DNA from: Basidiobolus meristosporus CBS 931.73
Lineage: Eukaryota; Basidiobolomycota; Basidiobolomycetes; Basidiobolales; Basidiobolaceae
Direction of reading: 5' to 3'
Length of the DNA: 64,000 nt
NCBI GenBank assembly: GCA_002104905.1
Contig: MCFE01000405.1
Coordinates: forward strand, 16,652 to 80,651
Under the pieces are notes generated by a model that had not been told where the DNA came from, searched no databases, and worked only from the letters and a program-made list of their open reading frames with translations. Shown in pieces: positions 42,453-53,175 of this stretch. Made by a program: the position numbers and the translations under genes. Positions within the stretch are counted from its first letter, which is position 1, and every line of letters starts with the position of its first letter.

Positions 42453-44421
42453 TGTTTTTTATCACATCCCTGACAAAAAACGCTCAAAGTTGGAACCAAA
42501 GAGTAGAAAAGGGATCTTTCTTAGGTATTGTGAAGATACTAAAGGGTATAGAGTGTATGATGGCAAAATTCAGAAGCTGATCAAGAGCAGGGACGTTGTA
42601 TTTGAGGAAAATTCAGATCAGAAAGCCACAGAAATCATTGGCCAGCTGCCTGATGATGCAATCAACACAAATGAAGAAGATACGTACCAAATCCAGCCAG
42701 AGATGGAAGATACTTCTACCAGTTCCAGATCAGAACAGATTATCCCAGTTAGGAGATCTACCAGAATAAGAAATGCCCCTGGATCCTGGTGGCAGACATC
42801 CAATGATCATGAAGAAGCTTATCTTGCCTTATGTGCCGAACCTCAGAATCTGGAACAGGCAATGCAAGGTCCAGATGCTACTAAGTGGCAACAAGCCATG
42901 CAGGAGGAGTACCAATCACTGATCAAGGCAAAAACGTGGGAACTGGTAGATTTACCAAATGGGAGAAAGCCAATAGGATGTAGATGGGTCTACAAGATCA
43001 AGATAACCTCAAATGGTGCCGTTGATAAGTATAAGGCTAGATTGGTAGCTAAAGGCTATTCCCAGATCCAGGGACTAGACTTTAAGGAAACATTTGCTCC
43101 GGTTGCCAAGTTTAACTCTATTAGGACAGTTCTAGCCCTGGCAGCTGTACACAGTCTAGATCTACACCAAATGGACGTCAAAACAGCCTTTCTAAATGGG
43201 GATTTGCAAGAAACTATATATATGGAGCAACCAGAAGGTTTTACCAATCCAAAAAGCCCCCATAAGGTGTGCAAACTTAGAAAATCGTTGTATGGGCTTA
43301 AGCAGGCACCCAGAGCATGGTATAACAAGATTGACACATATCTAGAGGAAATTGGGTTCTCTTGTAGCACTGCAGATCACAGTATATATGTGAAACAGCT
43401 CAAAAAGGGTGTGATCATCCTAGTTCTTTATGTGGACGACCTAATTATAGCTACAAGTGATCAAGAGGCACTTAAACAGACGAAATCAGATCTCTTCAGC
43501 AAGTTTGAGATGAAAGATCTTGGAAAATTGAGCTATTTTCTTGGAATTGAGGTCAAATTTGACATACCTACGCAGAAAATTGTGCTGAATCAGTCTAAGT
43601 ACATCAGGGACATTCTTAGACGCTTCAAAATGGAAAATTGCAAACCTGCAGCAACCCCTATGGACAATAACCTGAAATTAAGCAAATCTCAGCCAGTTAT
43701 AGATGAAAACAGCTCAAATATGGACCAAAACTTTCCCTATCAATCAATGGTCGGTAGCCTAATGTACTTGATGGTGTCAACACGTCCAGATATTGCAGTA
43801 GCAGTTGGAATAGTCAGTCAATTCATGCAGAATTATGTATCAGATCAAATTGCAGCAGTTAAGCGGATTTTCAGATATCTACAAGGTACCATAAATATGG
43901 TACTGGAATACTCTGGAGCAGCAAATAGGCAAAAATTTGATGGTTATAGTGATTCATATTGGGGTAGGGATTTGATTGACAGACGCTCTACCACAGGCTA
44001 TGTATTTCTTTATGCTGGTGCAGCTATTACTTGGAATTGCAAGAAACAACCAACTGTGGCACTATCTACAACTGAAGCCAAATATATGGCTGCATGTCAA
44101 GCAACTAAGGAGGCTATATGGCTACGAAAATTATTCAAAGACTTAGGTTTTAATTCAGGTGAACCAACATGTATTTACAAGGATAATCAAAGTTGTATTT
44201 CATTAGCTAGAAATCCTACTAATCATGCCAGAACTAAGCACATTGATATACAGCATCACTTTGTGAGGGAAGCTGTAGAAAATAACTTAGTAGAGCTGGT
44301 TTACTGCCCAACTGACAAAATGGTGGCAGACATATTGACAAAACCACTAGCTAGGCCACAGTTTGAGATCCTTAGAGAGAAATTGGGATTAAGAAATTAT
44401 TTAGTTGAGGGGGAGTGTTGA
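42415..44421 (+). CDS. Copia C reverse transcriptase and RNase H
   Basis: Uninterrupted frame of about 670 residues; the open frame formally begins at 42292, but residues before about 42415 are a shadow of the integrase. In order: linker with KSRDVVFEEN, RT with IGCRWVYKIK, ARLVAKGYSQIQGLDF, HQMDVKTAFLNGDL, LYGLKQAPRAW and the catalytic LYVDDLIIA (YVDD codons 43429-43440), connection with FLGIEV and YIRDILRRF, then RNase H with STTEAKYMAAC and HARTKHIDIQHHFV. The usual ADW motif in the connection reads DSYWG. It ends at LVEGEC two codons before the 3' LTR, overlapping the polypurine tract. Confidence 0.93.
   Translation, partial: KPDLQHLRIFGSDVFYHIPDKKRSKLEPKSRKGIFLRYCEDTKGYRVYDGKIQKLIKSRDVVFEENSDQKATEIIGQLPDDAINTNEEDTYQIQPEMEDTSTSSRSEQIIPVRRSTRIRNAPGSWWQTSNDHEEAYLALCAEPQNLEQAMQGPDATKWQQAMQEEYQSLIKAKTWELVDLPNGRKPIGCRWVYKIKITSNGAVDKYKARLVAKGYSQIQGLDFKETFAPVAKFNSIRTVLALAAVHSLDLHQMDVKTAFLNGDLQETIYMEQPEGFTNPKSPHKVCKLRKSLYGLKQAPRAWYNKIDTYLEEIGFSCSTADHSIYVKQLKKGVIILVLYVDDLIIATSDQEALKQTKSDLFSKFEMKDLGKLSYFLGIEVKFDIPTQKIVLNQSKYIRDILRRFKMENCKPAATPMDNNLKLSKSQPVIDENSSNMDQNFPYQSMVGSLMYLMVSTRPDIAVAVGIVSQFMQNYVSDQIAAVKRIFRYLQGTINMVLEYSGAANRQKFDGYSDSYWGRDLIDRRSTTGYVFLYAGAAITWNCKKQPTVALSTTEAKYMAACQATKEAIWLRKLFKDLGFNSGEPTCIYKDNQSCISLARNPTNHARTKHIDIQHHFVREAVENNLVELVYCPTDKMVADILTKPLARPQFEILREKLGLRNYLVEGEC
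44402..44415 (+). other. Polypurine tract of Copia C
   Basis: TAGTTGAGGGGGAG directly precedes the TG of the 3' LTR. B1 and B2 have the related TGAGTGAGAG and TGAGTGAGGG in the same place. Confidence 0.8.
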
Positions 44422-44784
44422 AATATTGGACTATTTGGTATCATTCAGCAGCTAAAAATTTACTTAACAATTCCAGGCTAGTCTTAGTCACTGTAGGACT
44501 CATTTACTGCCTTAACTTTGCCACTTTCTCCAGATATATGATCTTATGATTATTCCCCTATAGTCAGGATCAAATTAGCACTATTACCAAACATTATGTA
44601 CTAACCCTGAAACTGTTACAGAATGCTCCTGAATATTGAGAAACCCTCCCTACTTAGTGTTGCAGCTGTATTACTTCTACAAAGGTATAAATACTGAGCT
44701 TCTTTATGAATAAACAACAGTTCAACTATTATCACTATTTCTTGATAAGTTCCTTATATCCAAATCACTTCTTAAATTGCAACT
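44416..44784 (+). repeat. 3' LTR of Copia C
   Basis: 369 bp, begins TGTTGAAAT; the last base is T where the 5' LTR has A. Followed by the target duplication GTAAC. Confidence 0.93.
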
Positions 44785-44789
44785 GTAAC

Positions 44790-45234
44790 CAGCAGGTATT
44801 GAGATGGTACTTTTAGTTCAAATTTCAATTGCAATTTTGATGAAATTAGTGGTCAGCTGATTACCAAATCTGGTATAAGTGCCAGTCAGCCTAGTTGCCT
44901 CCTAGGAAAAGTTCCTACCTTTCTGCTCAATAGCTAGTATTGCAGATATTGAGAACTGTCAGCTTGAGAAACTTGTAATTCAGCTGATATAATGTTGGCA
45001 TTTGTTAATTATTTATCAAGGGTACTACTGTGACAGATGCTGCCTTCAAGTAACCTAAGATACAGAACTCAGCATTAGAAGCAAGGTGGGTACTCTTCAT
45101 TGGTGGTCTCTTACCTCTCTCTAGAGGATTGCTCAATATAGCAGCCAAGTGCACCTTATTCTTCCCAATGAGTTGGTGGTAGTGTTAACACATATTCTGT
45201 ATACAAGAGAGGCTTGTATTATTGTGTAGGGATG
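44790..45234. other. Unassigned sequence
   Basis: About 445 bases without coding signal between Copia C and the solo W LTR. Its last bases GATG are the target duplication of that LTR. Confidence 0.35.
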
Positions 45235-46446
45235 TGTGTTAATGGAAAGTATTCCATTACTACATTATCTCAAAACCAATATTGCACTCATTTCTTTATT
45301 TTGCTTTTTGCTACTGTAACATCAAGGTGAAAGATCATCAACTTACAACTTTGAAGGACAAATACTCTAGACCCTGCCAAGCTATCCACCCAAGAATATT
45401 GTGTCATACAGAACACACAGTAGCCAACACATGTTTCAGATTACAGCTCATTTAAAGCAGAACTTAAGGAGTTATAACCAAAAGAGTCCAATTTTAATAT
45501 ATACTAGGCCACTGTTGCTAGGATAATTATGGTGACTTTGATTGCATGTAACTTATGAACCAGCCAATCAAATCATGTGATATTTTCACAGGTGCTGCCC
45601 CAATGTTCAATCTGCACCACTGCTATATTTTAGCTTTGTTTCCTGTGTATTGCTTATGTAATTGCCCAAAAACTTTGATCCCTCAGAAGTTTTATATATA
45701 TGACTTCCCCAGCTGAAAAATAAAAGAGAGCCTCTCTTTCCAGAATCTCCACACTATAATCACAAGTTTAAAGGTTATAAGACTTCCCCTGCATCACTTG
45801 CACTGTGGAGTATTCTGACTTTGATTGGTACTACATCAGTAAAGACACTGCAAAGCTCACAAGAATCCAATCTAAGTTCTACAGGAAACTACCACTTTTC
45901 CGTTGGAAAAGTCCCCTCCAAGAAACCCCTTTACTCTAAAGACACCCCTTTATACACCCCTTTAGTCTAAAGACCCTTTAGAGACCCCTCAAAGAAGCCC
46001 CTTTGCTCTAAAGAAGCCCCTTTAGGCACCCCTTTAGTGTAAAGTCTACTTTAGTGACCGCTACAAGAAGCCCCTTTACTCTAAAAACACCCCTTTAGAG
46101 ACTTCTACAACAGACTCCTTTAGGTCAAAGGGGAGTTCAGGATTTACATATTAGAAAATGTTTTGTCAGAAAGGGAAGTGATTTCCAAATAAGGAAATAT
46201 TACTATAAAAGTAAATAAGCACATTAGTCAACAAAAGGTCACAACACTGCTGTAGAAGTGAGAAACATTGCCTATGGTATATTTTTAGCCTAATTTTGAG
46301 GATACTAGTGAAAGTTATATCTTCTATTGGTATATCAAACTCCCAATAAACTATTTCAGTGTTAGCATACTGGAAGTTGTTGTTTATTGTTGATTAGCGT
46401 TTACATTGTGGAATAAGCCCAAAACTAATCTTAATTCAACATAACA
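45235..46446 (+). repeat. Solo family-W LTR
   Basis: About 1212 bp, TGTGTTAATGG ... CATAACA, colinear with the W1 5' LTR and including the CCCCTTTA array (45905-46135). Flanked by GATG (45231-45234 and 46447-46450); shifting the boundary by one base gives a 5-bp GATGT duplication. No interior is present, so it is an LTR-LTR recombination remnant. Confidence 0.86.
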
Positions 46447-46450
46447 GATG

Positions 46451-47054
46451 TTGCTTTGAATGACTAAGAATGCTCTGACACAGAGATCATTGGAGTATAG
46501 AATTCTCAGTCAGCAGCACTTCTGGATGCAGACCAATCCTAAGACATGCACAATACAGCACAAATGCTACCAAAGTTAAATCTGAAATCAGACAGTTAAA
46601 TAGGGCAAGGACTTCACAAGACAAACAGTTCAGAGGATCTAAAATACAATGGAATTAATAATTGTACTGCACATTTTGCATTACATATATTTAGAAGTAA
46701 TCAACATTGCCAATTTGTTCCAATTGGATTTTGACTCACATTGAAACTTATAAGTTACTAATATATGTGAAGACTTGGGGCTAACATATCTGCCACTGGG
46801 ACAAATTCACAAAGGATGCATTTGGGTTCATAGATGCAACAAATATACATATGATTGCCAAAATGGATACAGTACAAGATTAGTTGCCAAAGGATTCCCT
46901 TGATTCAGGGAGCTAATTCTGGTAGGCTTTTGATGCTGAGGCTAGACACAACTCTCAATGATAAGCTCTGCACTTTAACATATGCCCAGTCTCACACATT
47001 TGTCTGTTACTTTCTGTCACAAACTACAGGCTGAGTGGCTTTCACTATAAAAGG
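46451..47054. other. Unassigned sequence
   Basis: About 600 bases with no recognisable frame or repeat. Confidence 0.35.
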
Positions 47055-47721
47055 TATTTGTGATCATCCTACCAAAAGACCATCACAGAATTAAAACCCA
47101 CAACCAGGCAATACTGATCTCATCAGGATGCTGGGCAAAGACTGGTAAAAATCCTTCCAGATTTTGCAAAAAATTTGGTCAAGAATTTTTCTCACTACAA
47201 TACATCAGCAAGATTTAATGGCTTCTCTGCCATTTCTCTCACTTTGTAATCTCCAACACTCTAGCGCCTCTTACATATGTGTACATTGACATGCAATTAA
47301 CACTCTTTCATACTCATTACTATCTGACTTAATTGATGCTCTGACTTTTCATGCATGCAAGTTGGTTATTGCTGTTACAACATCTGTTTTACTTGAGTTG
47401 CCAATTGCATTAAATTGTAGAAGTACCTCAAGCCAACGCAGACATTAAGCTCAACACCACACCCAACTAGTTACTCTATTAAAGTCCACCATTTAATTAG
47501 TACTTTGGCTGTAAAGCCCTTTTTCCATGACATTGGCAGAAACCCAATGGCTTTATGCAAATGTTCAATCACTAGTTTCCATACTTCCTGGCCTTCAGCT
47601 GCCACTGCAAGATTTAGTGCTTCATCTGCCAATCTTTGCAGTAAATCATTGTAATGTTCAAGTGCATTTTTTTGAAAAATGATCCTGAAGAAGTACTGTA
47701 ACCTCTTTGTGTGTCTATTAC
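47055..47721 (-). repeat. T segment plus X2 C-terminus, copy 2
   Basis: Begins GATCATCCTACCAAAAG and follows T copy 1. From about 47480 it resembles the minus-strand X2 C-terminal frame (compare 17640-17836): CTTCATCTGCCAATCTTTGCA and CTGAAGAAGTACTGTAACCTC are conserved. It ends at the start of the minus-strand W LTR at 47722. Confidence 0.68.
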
Positions 47722-48845
47722 TGTTCTGCTGTGCTATATTATGACTTGTTAAGGGCTTGTACAGCCATGTGGAGGCTGATCAGTAGTAAACAACAACTCC
47801 TGGTATGCCAATTCTGACATAGTCAATGAGAGCTTGATATATCAACAAAAGATATCACTGTAACTAATATCTTCAATCTTGGGTTTAGAATACAATAGGT
47901 AGTGTTTTCCATTTCTTCAGTAGAGTTCTGACCTTCTATCAGCTATTGGGCTTGTTTATTTTTTTTGTAACTATACCTTATCTGGAAGTCACTTTCAAAG
48001 AAAGTACTTTCTTATTTGCAAATTATGAACTTGCCTGTGGACTAAAGGGGTATGGCAAAGGGGTCTTTACAAGGGTATTTTGACCTGTAGGAGTGTAGCT
48101 AGAATGAGGGGCTTCTTACAGTGGTTAAAATGGTAGACTCATATTAAAGGGGTGCTTAAAAGAGCTTCTTAAGACTAAAGGGGCTTCTCTAACGGTTGCT
48201 ACAGGAAGCTCAAGACTGAAGTGGTGTATTTGGAGTAAAGGGAATTCTTCAAGGAAATTTTTCCAACAGAATGGTGGTGGTTTTTTTGCAGAACTTATAT
48301 TGGTTTGTGTGAGCTTTGCAGCCACTTTGCTGATATTGCACCAGCCACAGTCTAATGCTTAAAAGTAAAATTTGTGTAAGGGAAGTCTTAAAACCCTTAA
48401 AATTGTAATCATTGTGTATAGATTCTGGAAAGATATGCTGGCTTTTAATCTTCAGCTGGGGAGGTCATATATACAAAAGCTCTAAAGAATCAAATTTCCT
48501 AGGCAATTGTGCAAGCAGTACATATGATACAAGGCTAAGATTTTGCAGTGGCACAGATCAGATATAGGTGCCATACCTGTGAGAATCTTGCGCAACTTAA
48601 TTTGCTACTGAAAGAAGCATGTGGTCAAAGTCACTACAGTAAACTTTGTAATAGAGTGTCCAATATAGGGTAATCAGATTTTTTTGATCATAACTCCTTG
48701 AGTATTGTTTCAATTCAGTTGTGATTTGAAAGATGTGCAAATTACAAAGTGCTCTGCATGCAAGAGTAGTCTTGGATGGATTAATTATCAGAGTCTTGAG
48801 CTCATATCCTTTCAAATTGTAAATCCTTAATCTTTCCCCTAGGAG
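47722..48845 (-). repeat. Diverged family-W LTR, minus orientation
   Basis: Begins TGTTCTGCTGTGCTATATTATG, the complement of the W LTR end. The inverted CCCCTTTA array (AAAGGGG words, 48030-48260) and the TAACTCCTTGAG segment near 48690 follow the W order. The far end is eroded around 48845, where a T segment starts. Confidence 0.75.
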
Positions 48846-49330
48846 AAAAACTCTGAGGATCCCACCAAAAGGCAATCACAAAATAAAAGTGCCATGAATA
48901 AAAGGGTATTGATCCCATCAGGACATTGTGCAAAATTGTTGAAAAATAATTGCTCCCCATATTGCACAAAAGTTTGGTCAAATTTCTCATCACAACAATA
49001 CATAAGTGGGTTTTAATAGGACCACTGTCGATTCTCTCAGTTTCTGATCCAGGACTCCACATCTCCTCCTATATTTTGTACATTTCTTTACAATTGCTTC
49101 TTTTTCACACTCCTTACCTCCTTAATCAACCATTAACTTAAATTTTATGCATACACATTGATTTATTTATGTATAAACCTCAGTAATGTCTCAATTGCCA
49201 ATTGCATTGACTTATACAAGTCCCAATACCAAGCACAGGCAAAAAGCTCAGCCCCATCCTCACCAAGCAACTTAATTCAAATCCATCACTCAATAAGTAT
49301 TTCTGCAGTAACGCCATGTTTCCAAGACTT
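48846..49330. repeat. T segment, copy 3
   Basis: GGATCCCACCAAAAGG, GGGTATTGATCCCATCAGGACA and CCATCACTCAATAAGTATTTCTGC match T copies 1 and 4 in order. Confidence 0.7.
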
Positions 49331-49559
49331 CTTCTACTAAGACCTTTCTTTTGTGCAAAAACCACCTTTATAAGTATTATGGTTTCTTATGTCTTAAATA
49401 TATCTTTGTTATTAAACCACCATCTTCTCATCTTTAAAAAAATGTCACTCAAATAGTCATGATTTTCCCCCACCTATGCCTCCCCCTTAAACACTTGAAA
49501 TCCATTATCCCTCTGCCCAATCAGCCCAGTCCTGTTCTTCCCTTTTTGGCAGCTAAGGA
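49331..49559. other. Unassigned sequence
   Basis: Nothing recognised in these 229 bases. Confidence 0.3.
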
Positions 49560-49865
49560 CAGACCACAAGTTACATCCCTCTGTATTGACCAATGAGAGG
49601 TCAAATATGACTTGTATGCAAAAACCTGGCTGTGATCCTCTAATATTTCCTACACTGTCAGTATACTACATCATTGAGAAGCTTATCACATAGCCACATG
49701 GTCTTTTTTCCTTTCTCTTATGGCATTGATTCAAAGAGGTCTTCTCCATAGCCAAACCATTTGATACCCAACAACATTTTACTACTATATCACTTTTCTG
49801 CCAATACTCATGTGAGATTAAGGCAGTCTTATATTTGAGATGTTGCACACACATAAATGTGAGAT
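49560..49865 (-). pseudogene. Transposase N-terminal fragment
   Basis: Minus-strand reading NQCHKRKEKRPCGY and the surrounding nucleotides match 15660-15930 of Tn-1 and 35130-35400 of Tn-3. The zinc-finger frame shifts after CGY. It is a short orphan piece of the CACTA-like transposase. Confidence 0.62.
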
Positions 49866-49879
49866 TAGACTTGTTCCAT

Positions 49880-50090
49880 TATACTGTGCTCAGGCTTGCA
49901 GTGCAACTTGCAATCTCTAAGAACAATTGGGCTCACTATTGAAGCTACCAGTAGGCAGGATTGCTTTTGGACAATTTTGCACCATGTTAGACAATCTTGC
50001 ACACTATAGCACAATCTGACACAATGAGGTTAGCACAAATGATTGCACCAACTTGTAATGTTTGCATCACTAGCGCAATCAGATACTGCT
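49880..50090. repeat. V repeat, copy 1
   Basis: Matches 52737-52912: GAACAATTGGGC, AGGATTGCT-TTGGACA, TTTTGCACCA, TCTTGCACACTAT and CCAACTTGTAATGTTT in the same order. No coding potential seen. Confidence 0.65.
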
Positions 50091-50094
50091 GTTA

Positions 50095-50741
50095 TGGTAG
50101 GTAAAATCTGGTATTTTGATGTGCTTCCTTAATGTTGGTGGAAATAAATGCATAACACACTATAAACTACACTGATACTTACCATTTTGGTTACCATCAC
50201 TCAATTGGATGGTATCTCAGTGATTAATTGGCTCAACAGTATCCTGAAGCTGTCAGCCCCCAATTGGCTCTTTGACCAATACACAAGCTACCTGATTTAC
50301 CATCAAATATCCATTTTTGCACATTACGCAAGTAAATCCCTGATCCTAGTGATTAGACAAAGTATCATAGCTAGCATGCAACCAATCAAATAGGTACAAA
50401 ATGGCTTGAATGGCTGCACTGGTGCTACAGATGATCTATATATAGGCAGGGTGCTTATTTATTGCGGCTCTGTCTCAGATGTGGGACCACCTGGATTTTA
50501 CTTATATCAAAAATTTACTGATCACTGATTAGGATTGTAAAAAAAATGCATTGATTGGATCATTAAATATAATAGGGATCCAATGCAATTGCATTATCTT
50601 CTCCTAGGTTTTTTTCTCATAAGGATCACAGCTGAGGCATTTGATAGTGACTCACTTTGCACACCTAAACCACTTCCTTGTTGACTATCACCATGGCTTC
50701 TCAATCATTTGTAGTCAGTGTTTTGCTTCCTAGTTGATGAG
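50095..50741 (-). repeat. Z/Y repeat, copy 2 (truncated)
   Basis: Matches 55470-56110 along its length: GTATCCTGAAGCTGT, AAATCCCTGATC, GCTGCACTGGTG and GTGACTCACTTTGCACACCT. The match stops at GATGAGTGCA, where Gypsy H1 sequence takes over. The right part is the end of the Y frame. Confidence 0.7.
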
Positions 50742-52074
50742 TGCACATTCAAGACCAGATATAGACATGGCAAGTACTTAGTCATGTGTTTTGGCCTCAC
50801 CAATGCCCCTGCAACATTCATGACCCTGATGCAGACTGTCCTCTAGGAGTACTTAGACATGTTTCTGATAATATACCTAGATGACATATTGATATATAGC
50901 AAGACAGAAGAGGATCACTTGGTGCACATTGAAAAGGTCTGGAAGAAGCTAAGAGAGAACAAGCTTTATTGCAAGCTGCCCAAGTGTGAATTCTTCAGGG
51001 AACACATTGAATATCTGGGACATATAGTACTAGCACAGGAGTAACCTTGGACCCTATGAGCTCAGATTATTCCTTGGAATGGTTTTCTACTATTGGAAAT
51101 TTGTCAAGTCCTTTGCAAGTATTGCAGCCCCTTTACTGATATCCTCAAGAAAGATAATACCTATAAGTGGGACATGGCTTGTGAGACTGTCTTCTGGACG
51201 CTCAAGAATGAACTTGCTAAGCTGCCAAGCTTCAGAATTTGTGAGTTCAGAAAGAGTTTACTCTGTGCGCATATGCTTCAGACAATGCAATTGGTGGAGT
51301 GCTGACCCAAGAACACAAGGGAAAGGACTACCCAGTTGCCTTTGATTCCAAGAAACTGAACTCAGCAGAACAAAACTATCTAGTTCATGAGAAGGAGAAG
51401 CTTGCTATAATACACTGTTTGAAGACATGGAGATGCTATACTGGAGGATTCAAATGCACTGTGAGGACTGATCATGCCTCCCCCAAGTATATATATTAAC
51501 TCAGAATGTGCTCTCTAGAAGAATCACAAGATGGAGTGAATACATTCAGCAATTGATTTGGAGATTGTCTACTGCACTGGAAAAAACAACACGGGTGCTG
51601 ACAACTTATCCAGATTAGAACAAGGCGCGCAACTCAACTTGGTGCATAAATCAGATTAGCCTAGCCTATTACCAAAGTACTTGGAGGACCAAGCCATTTC
51701 TTATAAGGTGGATTAACACCAGCAACTGGAACAAAGTCGTCAAGAGGCACAGACCAAAGTATCTCAAAGTGCAGAAAAGATGAAGCAGATATTTGATAAG
51801 ATTATAGCACCAGAAGCATTGACAGTTGGGAACTTTGTATTGCTAAGAAACAACACTTGTAAGAAATTTGAGCCACCATGTACAGGAACATTCAAAATCA
51901 TCAGAGAACGTCCATTAACAACTTACCAGCTAGTGAACCAACAAGGCAATATCCAAAAAGACTTTGTGCATATGGACAGACTTAAGCTTGCAAGACTTGC
52001 TGGTAATACTGTACCATCAAGATATTGGTATCACAAGAAAAGAGATTCAGCAGAACCCTCTCAAATTTAATAGC
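50742..52074 (+). pseudogene. Gypsy H1 pol fragment (RT to RNase H, then end of pol)
   Basis: Starts abruptly inside reverse transcriptase: CFGLTNAPATFMTLMQT, then the active site YLDD (codons 50874-50885) in IIYLDDILIYSKTEEDHL. The RT end, connection and RNase H (HKGKDYPVAF, KTWRCYTGGFKC, RTDHAS) follow through several frame breaks. At about 51715 it jumps to the C-terminal tail, the open frame 51780-52070, with VGNFVLLRNNTCKKFEPPCTGTFKI of the GPY/F type. The integrase core is deleted. Closely related to Gypsy H2. Confidence 0.83.
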
Positions 52075-52080
52075 AGAGAA

Positions 52081-52438
52081 TGCTATTGACTGCCACTTGA
52101 ATGTTTAAGTTGGACCAGTTTTTAGTGAAATCAGTTAGTTATATGTTTAGCTTATCAGTATCATCTATCAAATCAGCAGCATTAGTCAGTAAATGAATCA
52201 GCAGATCCTAATCAGACAGAAATATATATTAAGTAGTATCTTATTGGGTGATGATGATGCAATCAAATTAGTCATCAGCCACAGCCTACATTAGGGAATA
52301 CAATTAGTTTGTAATTGATCTGGCAAAATGTATATAAGGAGCTGCCAGAACCTCAATAAAGATCAGTTCAAGTTTTAGTGAATACAATACTAGCTAAACT
52401 CCATATTCCTCTACAACTCTTATACAAAGACTTGCAAT
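52081..52438 (+). repeat. Family-G LTR, 3' LTR of Gypsy H1
   Basis: About 358 bp, starting TGCTATTGACTGCCACTTG six bases after the last H1 codon, similar throughout to the solo G LTR (34424-34788). Its position shows that G is the LTR of the H family. Confidence 0.78.
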
Positions 52439-52736
52439 AATGCAACTGATGAGAAATAACCATTCAGATAAACCGTCATATCAAGATTTGTTGGTGATTG
52501 TGTAAATGTGATTCAAATTGGTCAGGCAAAATCATCTTGATTTACCTGATTTTCTTCCATCAAAATTAAATCCCCATTAACAGCCCTGTATCCTATCATT
52601 GTGTTGCAAAAATCAACTGCAAACAATGGCTTTGTGATTTCATTGTGGATTCACTCTCAAGTCTATGATCAAATAGGAATTCTGTAATTTAAGATGCACC
52701 ATACATACTAGACTTGTGCTATTTACCATGCCAGGG
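52439..52736. other. Unassigned spacer
   Basis: Nothing recognised in these ~300 bases. Confidence 0.3.
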
Positions 52737-52912
52737 GAATGCAGTGTTCTACAGTTGCAAAGAACAATTGGGCACACTGTTGCAGCTACCAATAGACAGG
52801 ATTGCTCTTGGACAGTTTTGCACCAATTGGGATGATCTTGCACACTATGGCAAAATCTGACAAAATGATGTTGGCATGATTGATTGCGCCAACTTGTAAT
52901 GTTTACATTATA
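52737..52912. repeat. V repeat, copy 2
   Basis: Second copy of the V repeat (see 49880-50090). It abuts the T segment that opens Tn-2. Confidence 0.65.
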
Positions 52913-53175
52913 TGCCCCTATGAGAAATTATTGTGATGATCCCAACAAAAGGCCATCACAAGTTCTAGGTCCTGTGACTAAGAGGTATTGATCTCATCAG
53001 GACACTGTGCAAAGTTTGTCATATAATAATTGCACCCCAGATTTCAAAAAAAACTTGTTAAATATTTTTCATTACAAGAAAGCAAAAGTGGCTTTTGATT
53101 GGTTCTTTGCCAGCTTTTTCACTTCTTGATCCTAGACACTATATCACCTCCTATATTTGTGTGCATTGAAATCCA

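Larger units (their letters stand above)
40094..44789 (+). mobile_element. Copia C (nearly intact LTR retrotransposon)
   Basis: Ty1/Copia element with 369-bp LTRs at 40099-40467 and 44416-44784, flanked by a perfect target duplication GTAAC at 40094-40098 and 44785-44789. The LTRs differ at about five positions. The interior encodes gag, zinc knuckle, protease, integrase, RT and RNase H in Copia order, with four visible lesions: TAA at 41176-41178, TAA at 41533-41535, a frameshift near 42180 and one near 42410-42420 in an A run. The primer site GGTTATGAGCCC follows the 5' LTR. It is the youngest and best-preserved Copia in the window. Confidence 0.94.
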
